From NCBI RefSeq assembly GCF_036248255.1, contig NZ_CP109178.1, positions 248,001-312,000 on the forward strand: 64,000 nucleotides of DNA, in the 5' to 3' direction. The DNA is from Streptomyces sp. NBC_01717 (lineage in GTDB: Bacteria; Actinomycetota; Actinomycetes; Streptomycetales; Streptomycetaceae). Positions within the stretch are counted from its first letter, which is position 1. Each line of letters starts with the position of its first letter. The notes beneath the pieces are model-generated. The model ran no database searches. It was not told the DNA's origin and saw only the letters and a list, made by a program, of their open reading frames with translations. The translations under genes were made by a program, and so were the position numbers. Of this stretch, positions 59,203 to 64,000 are shown one piece after another.

Positions 59203-60162
59203 GTGACCTGTCTGCGTATCGATGTGCACGCTCACCTGTGGACCACGGGGTACCTGGACCGCCTCGAACGACTGGGGAAGACCGATACCGACACCCAGCG
59301 CGGGATCGGTGCCGACGCGACCGAGGCCGATCTGGACCGGCGTTTCGCGCTGATGGACCAGGCAGGCATCGACCTTCAGGTGCTCTCCGTGGCACCGCAG
59401 TCCCCACACCTGCTGGGGGAGCCCCACGCCGTGGCGCTGGCGGCCTCGGCGAACGAGTCGTACGCAGAGCTGGTGGCCCGCTTCCCCGGGCGCTTCCGGG
59501 CGTTCGCCGCGCTGCCCCTCCCCCATGTCGACGCGGCCCTGCGTGAGGTCGTCCACGCCCTGGACGACCTCGGTGCGGTCGGTGTCGGCGTGACCACGAC
59601 CGTACTCGGCCGCACACTCGCAGACCCGCTTTTCGACCCCCTGTACGAGGAGCTCGATCGGCGCGGTGCCGTCCTGTACGTCCACCCGGCCGGCGAAGGG
59701 GCCGCCAGTCCGCTGATCACCGGGCACGGCATGACGTGGATGGTGGGAGCTCCGGTCGAGGACACGGTGGCGGTCATGCACTTGATCCTCGCGGGCATCC
59801 CCGTGCGCTATCCGCGGATGCGTATCCTGGCCTCGCATCTGGGTGGGGCGCTGCCGTTGTTGCCGCGCCGACTCGACAACCATCTGGCGTTCGAGTCCCC
59901 TGAGACGCCCGAACTGCCTTCGGTGGCCCTCGGTCGCCTCTGGTACGACACGGTCAGCCACGTGCATTCGCCGGCGCTGATCGCCGCCGTTGCGTCATTC
60001 GGGGCGGACCGCCTCGTACTCGGCACGGATTTTCCGTACGAGGACGGAGAGGTCTTCCTGCGGGCCGTGGACTACATCGCTGACTCGGGGCTCGCCCCGG
60101 AGGAGGCCACGAGGATCCTCGACACCAATGCGGCACACCTGCTCGGCCTGTCCGGGCCGTGA
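59203..60162 (+). CDS. Amidohydrolase 2 family protein (ACMSD/resorcylate-decarboxylase-like)
   Basis: 319 residues; GTG 59203 chosen because the family pattern begins at once (CLRIDVHAHLWTTGYLDRL, with the HxH metal site). Further ligands: His in LYVHPAGEG, His in ILASHLGGALPLL, and Asp in LVLGTDFPYEDG. TIM-barrel with a Zn or Mn site as in ACMSD and gamma-resorcylate decarboxylase, which act on aromatic carboxylates. No weakly expressed partner is visible; the ribosome-binding site (GAAGA) is poor. Confidence 0.88.
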   Translation: MTCLRIDVHAHLWTTGYLDRLERLGKTDTDTQRGIGADATEADLDRRFALMDQAGIDLQVLSVAPQSPHLLGEPHAVALAASANESYAELVARFPGRFRAFAALPLPHVDAALREVVHALDDLGAVGVGVTTTVLGRTLADPLFDPLYEELDRRGAVLYVHPAGEGAASPLITGHGMTWMVGAPVEDTVAVMHLILAGIPVRYPRMRILASHLGGALPLLPRRLDNHLAFESPETPELPSVALGRLWYDTVSHVHSPALIAAVASFGADRLVLGTDFPYEDGEVFLRAVDYIADSGLAPEEATRILDTNAAHLLGLSGP

Positions 60163-60519
60163 CCCTTCGGCCACGCGTCGTCCGGCCGGTCCACGATCGC
60201 CCGTCGTCTCGGCTGGTCCGACCGGCAACGACGCCACCAGGCTCGATCCCAGGCCAGCCGCTATCGGCGACAAGCCGCAGTCGCTGCCCCGGTACGGATG
60301 TGGACGTCGCGCAGCCAGCGATGTCGTCCTGCGATCACGACGTCGTCGGCCAGGTCGCGCCAGATGACGCACCCGCCGACGAGTCGTCCGCGTGACCGGG
60401 GGTGACGGCACGGGGCACGACACAGCGGTGGCCGTACGCAGCCGATCACGACTCGGCTTCAAAGGTACGGTCGTCGGCCGTCGTTGCCCACGCGGCGAAG
60501 CGCCTCGCCCCCGCGGGCG
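60163..60519. other. Intergenic region between convergent genes
   Basis: Open frames here are GC artefacts with no start signals. No clear hairpin was traced with confidence. Confidence 0.35.
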
Positions 60520-61686
60520 TCACTCCTGCCGCAGACTCGTGACCAGCTCACGCGGCAGACCATGAGTGTCATGGAGGTAGTGGAAGTCCTCCTCGGTCAG
60601 CCTGCCTTGGAACCGGGGTCGGGCGAGCACCTGCCGACCGCGCTCCAGGAGCCGACGGAACCGACGCTCCTCCTCGAGCAACACCCGGAGCACGTCGCCT
60701 GGGCGCATGTCCTGCCGGAAGTGGTCCAGGGTGTGCTGGACCAGTTCTTCCGGCAAGTCTTCGACACCACGCGAGGGATCGTCCCGCCAGAGCACGGTGA
60801 GCACCCGTCGTACCAGACGGCGCAGCACGTAACCCTGTCCGGTATTGGCCGGGCGCACGCCGTCGCCGAGCACCACGATGGCGGAGCGCAGATGGTCGCT
60901 GACCAGACGCAGCGAGGGCTCCTCCAGGGGCCACAGGGGCGGCACGAGGCGGCGCCACGGGTCGAAGACGTCGCATTCGAAGACGGACGACTTGCCCTGG
61001 AGCAGTGAGGCCAGCCGCTCCAGGCCGAGTCCGGTGTCGACGTTGCGCTGGGGAAGAGGCACCAGGGAACCGTCTTCGAGCCGGCGGTGGGTCATCATCA
61101 CGTGGTTCCACACCTCCACCCAGCGGTCGTCGCGGGTGGGTGTCGACTGGGGTGGGCAGTCCCCGCTCCACAGGAAGATCTCCGAGTCAGGACCGCACGG
61201 TCCGACCGGTCCGTTGGACCACCAGTTGTCCTCCACGGTGAGTTCGACGGGGACGCCGCGGTCCTGCCACAGCTGAAGGGAAGCGGTGTCCGGCCCGGTC
61301 TGGCTGCCACCGGCATAGACGGTGGCGTGCAGCAGGCCGGGATCGATACCCAGCCCCTCGGTGAGCAGCCCGTATCCCCAGTCGAGACTGAGCGGGCCTT
61401 CGTAGTCACCCAGCGACCAGGTGCCGAGCATCTCGAAGACGGTCAGGTGAGTGGCGTCACCGACCTCCTCCAGGTCCGTGGTGCGCAGGCAGCGCTGCAC
61501 GTTGACCAGCCTCGTGCCCAGCGGATGGGCGCGGCCCTCCAGGTATGGAGTGAGGGGGTGCATGCCGGAGGTGGTGAAGAGCACGGGGTCGCCGGGTGGT
61601 GGCAGCAGCGTCGAGCCGACGATCCGGCGATGGGCGCGCTCTTCGAAGTGCTCGATGAACGTACTGACCAGCTGTTCTGTATTCAT
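60520..61686 (-). CDS. Alanyl-tRNA-synthetase-like protein lacking editing and C-Ala domains
   Basis: 388 residues from ATG 61686 with AGGAG upstream. Class II core motifs as in AlaRS: PVLFTTSGMHPLTPYLEG (motif 1 area), VQRCLRTTDLEEVG (motif 2, Arg65/68), FEMLGTWSLGDYEG, GPCGPDSEIF (162-171) and NVDTGLGLERLASLLQG (motif 3 area, 215-231). A full AlaRS has about 880 residues with editing and C-Ala domains; this stops after the tRNA-recognition helices (ends SLRQE). In GPCGPDSEIF the Cys usually found at the sixth position is Asp. It may be a stand-alone aminoacyl-transferring or peptide-tailoring enzyme, or a resistant/auxiliary synthetase. A 26-codon ORF ending in Ala codons lies 132 bp upstream. 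Confidence 0.88.
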   Translation of the reverse strand: MNTEQLVSTFIEHFEERAHRRIVGSTLLPPPGDPVLFTTSGMHPLTPYLEGRAHPLGTRLVNVQRCLRTTDLEEVGDATHLTVFEMLGTWSLGDYEGPLSLDWGYGLLTEGLGIDPGLLHATVYAGGSQTGPDTASLQLWQDRGVPVELTVEDNWWSNGPVGPCGPDSEIFLWSGDCPPQSTPTRDDRWVEVWNHVMMTHRRLEDGSLVPLPQRNVDTGLGLERLASLLQGKSSVFECDVFDPWRRLVPPLWPLEEPSLRLVSDHLRSAIVVLGDGVRPANTGQGYVLRRLVRRVLTVLWRDDPSRGVEDLPEELVQHTLDHFRQDMRPGDVLRVLLEEERRFRRLLERGRQVLARPRFQGRLTEEDFHYLHDTHGLPRELVTSLRQE

Positions 61687-61818
61687 GGGATGACTCCTTC
61701 GCATCACAGCGGGGAGGCACCGGAGACGGGACCGTTCAGTCGTCCGGCCGGGGCCAATGGCGCCACGGCACTACCGACGGACCGTTTCCGGTCGCCGGGG
61801 AAGGGGGAAAGGGGAAAG
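61687..61818 (-). promoter_or_regulatory. Leader between the 26-codon ORF and the synthetase-like gene
   Basis: 132 bp containing GACCG-TTTC-CGGTC (61780-61793), a 5-bp stem that on the minus-strand RNA has a GAAA tetraloop, and a second GGACCGTT-like segment near 61730. A folded leader is possible; no clear terminator/antiterminator pair is visible without calculation. Confidence 0.35.
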
Positions 61819-61899
61819 TCAGGCGGCGGCAACCGGCGAGCTGGTCGCTCGCGCGGTCGCGATGGTGCTTGGGCCGGTGACGTTCATGCGGATGACCAT
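61819..61899 (-). CDS. 26-residue leader peptide or small peptide ending in Ala-Ala-Ala
   Basis: ATG 61899, AAGGGG 6 bases upstream, TGA 61819-61821. Sequence: MVIRMNVTGPSTIATARATS, then SPVAAA. Codons at the end are GTT GCC GCC GCC TGA. Positioned on the same strand 132 bp before the alanyl-tRNA-synthetase-like gene. Two readings are possible: a ribosome-stalling leader sensing charged tRNA-Ala, or a substrate peptide for a tRNA-dependent peptide-extending enzyme. The inner ATG 61887 (MNVTGPSTIA) is an alternative start but has a poorer ribosome-binding site. Confidence 0.5.
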   Translation of the reverse strand: MVIRMNVTGPSTIATARATSSPVAAA

Positions 61900-62161
61900 A
61901 ACGCGCCCCTTGCCGCCGGAGCATTCGAATTTTCCGCCAGAACATCCCGAGCGACTGTCCCGTGAGACAGAGTGGCTGGGGCTCCTTGGCCTTTCAATTG
62001 CCCTTCGTTGCGTGGTCAGCCCGCTGGGGTGCCGGCGATCTGGGTGACGAGGAAATCGAGCCGTTCCTCCTGGCCGATCGGTGATATGCCTTGGGCTTGG
62101 GGCTGTCTGCCGCCGGCGGAAACCAGGTGACCTCGGCGTACCACCTGGGTAAGGTTGGGCA
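61900..62161. other. Divergent region upstream of the leader ORF and GNAT gene
   Basis: About 260 bp; promoters for both directions. A minus-strand piece at 62025-62090 reads IGQEERLDFLVTQIAGTPAG to a stop, maybe the tail of a lost gene. Confidence 0.35.
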
Positions 62162-62713
62162 ATGCCCGAGCTGAAGCGGCTGCATGTCAGCCATGTCCCG
62201 GCGGTCTTGGCCTTCGAGTTGGCGAATCGCGCCTACTTCGCTGCCTCGGTCTCCGACCGCGGCGACGACTTCTTCGCCCAGTTCACCGACAGGTACAACG
62301 CCTTGCTGGCTGAGCAGGAGGCGGGCATCTGCGCCTTCTACGTGCTCGTCGCCGAGGACAGCTCGGTACTCGGCAGGTTCAACCTGGTCGACATCGAGGA
62401 CCACACTGCGGAACTCGGCTACCGGGTCGCGCAGCACGTCGCCGGCCACGGCGTGGCGACCGCGACTGTCCGGGAAGTGTGCCGACTGGCGGTGGCCCAA
62501 CACCGGCTGCGCACATTGCGAGCGGCCACGGCCCACCAGAATATCGCGTCCCAAAAGGTGCTGACCAAAGCCAGGTTCGTCCCCGTCGGCCCCGCCGACC
62601 CAGCCCACATCGGCGGTAAGGCAGGCACTTGGTATCAGCGCGACCTGGTGGTCCAGCCATACAGCGCGATCTTGCCTGGGGACCGGCTGCGGGAGGACCG
62701 CGGCCACCGCTGA
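62162..62713 (+). CDS. GNAT-family N-acetyltransferase
   Basis: 183 residues from ATG 62162. RimJ/RimL-type layout: LHVSHVPAVLAFELANRAYF, FYVLVAEDSSVLGRFNLVDI, ELGYRVAQHVAGHGVATATVREV (acetyl-CoA-binding motif A, here VAGHGVAT), LRAATAHQNIASQKVLTKARF. The C-terminus (WYQRDLV) is typical. Substrate unknown: protein N-termini or small amines. Confidence 0.88.
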   Translation: MPELKRLHVSHVPAVLAFELANRAYFAASVSDRGDDFFAQFTDRYNALLAEQEAGICAFYVLVAEDSSVLGRFNLVDIEDHTAELGYRVAQHVAGHGVATATVREVCRLAVAQHRLRTLRAATAHQNIASQKVLTKARFVPVGPADPAHIGGKAGTWYQRDLVVQPYSAILPGDRLREDRGHR

Positions 62714-62784
62714 TCACCGGTGTGTGATGGCTGACGATCTTGCGCTGGCCACAGGTCACCGCGTGGTCCCTGCCTGCCGGCAGG

Positions 62785-62945
62785 GGCGTTCGAGGGCCTG
62801 GCGGGCCGGATAGCGGGCCGGTTCGCGCGGGTCGAGCCCCGGCGCCGGGTGAAGTACTTCGTGCTCGAGTTGCTGTCGGACCTGCCACGCACACACTGCT
62901 GAACGATCGCGGAGTGGGCCGGGGAGGCCGGCCCGGACGGCGTGC
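62785..62945 (+). pseudogene. IS701-family transposase N-terminal scrap
   Basis: Reads FEGLAGRIAGRFARVEPRRRVKYFVLELLSDLPRT, then a stop and TIAEWAGEAGPDGVHG, the N-terminal helices of IS701 transposases (F-RIAGRFAR-E-R-R---FV-GLL-DLPRK---IAE-AG). One stop codon and loss of the rest. Sits between the GNAT and the antagonist gene. Confidence 0.65.
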
Positions 62946-62951
62946 ACGGAG

Positions 62952-63311
62952 TCAGCTCGGTGTTGGCCGCCAGGCGGCTTCGGCGGCCTGGGCGGTGGGG
63001 TGCGTGGGGAAAACCTGTTCCAGGCCCACGATGCGGAAGATGCGGCTGACGCGGTCGGGGACCGCCGCCAGGACGATGGCCGCGTCCGCTGCCAGGGCGT
63101 GGTTGCGGGCAGCTATCAGGACAGTGATCCCGGTGGAGTCGCAGAAGGTGAGGCGTCCGAGATCGAGGACCAACTGTTGCCCCGCTCGCAGGTCGAGATC
63201 CAGTAGCGCGGCGCGGAAGTCGGAGGCGGTGTGGCGGTCGAGTTCCCCGGCCAGTTCGATGATCGGTCCGGCGTGAGTGGCACGGGTATGGAGGGTCAGT
63301 TGCTGGGTCAC
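62952..63311 (-). CDS. STAS-domain anti-sigma factor antagonist
   Basis: 119 residues from ATG 63311. STAS fold: LTLHTRATHAGPIIELAGELDRHTASDF, LVLDLGRLTFCDSTGITVLIAARNHA with the phosphorylatable Ser in the CDSTGI loop (near 62), then ALAADAAIVLAAVPDRVSRIFRIVGLEQVF. Unphosphorylated it would bind an anti-sigma kinase; the SpoIIE-type phosphatase encoded just upstream in the same orientation could recharge it. Its start overlaps the phosphatase stop (ATGA), so the two are coupled. Confidence 0.93.
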   Translation of the reverse strand: MTQQLTLHTRATHAGPIIELAGELDRHTASDFRAALLDLDLRAGQQLVLDLGRLTFCDSTGITVLIAARNHALAADAAIVLAAVPDRVSRIFRIVGLEQVFPTHPTAQAAEAAWRPTPS

Positions 63312-64000
63312 TGCTGCTCTTCACTGGTCGGTCGGGGCACGTTGATGGCCAGGACGGCGGTGTCGTCGTCCACGCCGGTGCCGAAGGTGTCGAGCAGGTC
63401 GCGGATCGCGACGATCGTGTCCGTGGCAGTGGTGGGTGCGAGGGTGCGGGCGAAGTCGAGGAGGGCTTCGTCGCCGTAGCGGTCGCCGGCTCCGGTACTC
63501 GCGGTGTGGGCTTCGGTGAGGCCGTCGGTGTGCAGCAGAAGGGTGTCACCGGGGTTCAGGTGGATCGTGGTGGTGGCGATGTGAGCGTCGGGCAGGACGC
63601 CGATGAGCTGGCCGCCGGGGGTGGGCAGGTAGTCGGCGGTGCCGTCGGCACGCATCAGCAGGGCGGCGGGATGTCCGCCGCTGGCCAGGGTGAGGCGGAA
63701 ACCGCCCTGGTCGCCGTAAGGGGTGAGCAGGCCGAAGATCACGGTGCAGAACCGGGGGTCGGTCCCGCTGTACTCGTGGTTCAAGACGGTGTTGAGGTTG
63801 CCGAGCACGGCTGCGGGGTCCGGGTCGTAGACCGCGGCGGCACGCAGCGTGTAGCGGGCGAGAGAGGTGACGGCCGCGGCGGTTGCACCTTTGCCGCACA
63901 CGTCGCCCAGGAACAACCCCCAGGTGCCGGCGGCCAGCGGGAAGAGGTCGTAGAAGTCGCCACCGACCTCGTCGGCGGAAGCGATGTGATAGTGCGCGGC
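63308..64000 (-). CDS. SpoIIE/RsbU-type PP2C phosphatase, cut by the right edge
   Basis: At least 230 residues; the N-terminus lies beyond the window. Visible: SADEVGGDFYDLFPL at the edge (metal-binding Asp in GGDFYD), LFLGDVCGKGATAAAVTSLARYTLRAAAV with the DVCGKG motif, GHPAALLMRADG, DTLLLHTDGLTEA (Asp), and GTGVDDDTAVLAI (Asp pair). These are all the metal ligands of the SpoIIE family. It probably dephosphorylates the STAS antagonist encoded downstream, turning on an alternative sigma factor in response to an input domain located outside the window. Confidence 0.93.
   Translation of the reverse strand, partial: AAHYHIASADEVGGDFYDLFPLAAGTWGLFLGDVCGKGATAAAVTSLARYTLRAAAVYDPDPAAVLGNLNTVLNHEYSGTDPRFCTVIFGLLTPYGDQGGFRLTLASGGHPAALLMRADGTADYLPTPGGQLIGVLPDAHIATTTIHLNPGDTLLLHTDGLTEAHTASTGAGDRYGDEALLDFARTLAPTTATDTIVAIRDLLDTFGTGVDDDTAVLAINVPRPTSEEQQ

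Overview
The window reads as a chromosomal segment of a Streptomyces-type actinomycete. Base composition is very GC-rich, many genes start with GTG, and several families typical of that group occur: a WhiB-like iron-sulfur protein, DUF5996, DUF5959, DUF6082 and DUF6400 proteins, a GntR-controlled amino-sugar-type uptake operon, and IS701/IS5-type transposase debris. No rRNA, CRISPR array, complete tRNA or polyketide/peptide synthetase gene is visible. The gene content and the density of broken genes suggest an accessory region (a chromosome arm or old island) that has been repeatedly cut and rejoined by mobile DNA.

Layout. 0-8.3 kb: an edge-truncated IS701 transposase, a 164-bp MITE-like repeat, a lipoprotein, a DinB-like protein, an NmrA-type reductase facing its TetR regulator, a second IS701 wreck and a MarR regulator. 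8.3-12 kb: a three-gene oxidoreductase/hydrolase block (SDR, metallo-beta-lactamase fold, aldo/keto reductase) facing a TetR regulator with two matching operator sites. 12-20 kb: scrap yard with half an MFS gene, a response-regulator stub, an alpha/beta hydrolase fused to an IS5 remnant, an intact MFS transporter, and a 216-bp direct repeat bordering a DUF5996 gene and a phosphoglycerate-mutase fragment, then an SMI1-like protein and a second MITE. 20-26 kb: methyltransferase, LysR facing aldo/keto reductase plus SRPBCC protein, then a TnpB-like nuclease gene with a structured right end. 26-31 kb: 3' halves of tRNA-like genes interleaved with DUF6082, small membrane proteins, an HFCD-type flavoprotein and DUF5959, looking like the residue of integrative elements.

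31-42 kb: a frameshifted SBP56-type gene, IS21 debris, a RibD-C/DHFR-like reductase, and the most coherent metabolic unit: lipoprotein binding protein, two permeases, GH20 hexosaminidase and a secreted CBM3-GH16-like enzyme in one operon, with a divergent GntR/UTRA regulator and a perfect 26-bp operator. 42-51 kb: a 44-residue protein with ten cysteines, WhiB, a DUF1232 membrane protein, an orotate-phosphoribosyltransferase-like protein, a ferric-reductase-like flavocytochrome facing a two-component system, a small zinc-ribbon pair and a stand-alone TOPRIM protein. 51.6-64 kb: third MITE, VOC and SDR enzymes, integrase remnant, MFS exporter, second (broken) lipoprotein copy, PRC-barrel protein, FabV-type enoyl reductase beside an acyl-carrier-protein relic, amidohydrolase, an alanyl-tRNA-synthetase-like protein preceded by a 26-codon ORF ending in Ala codons, GNAT, and an anti-sigma antagonist/SpoIIE phosphatase pair running off the right edge.

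All function calls come from reading translated sequence and remembered family motifs; no database search was run. The items most worth a second look are the synthetase-like gene with its short upstream ORF (61.8 kb), the Cys-rich small protein (42.1 kb), the TnpB-like gene with its 73-bp folded end (23.8 kb), and the tRNA-half cluster (26.4-27.8 kb).
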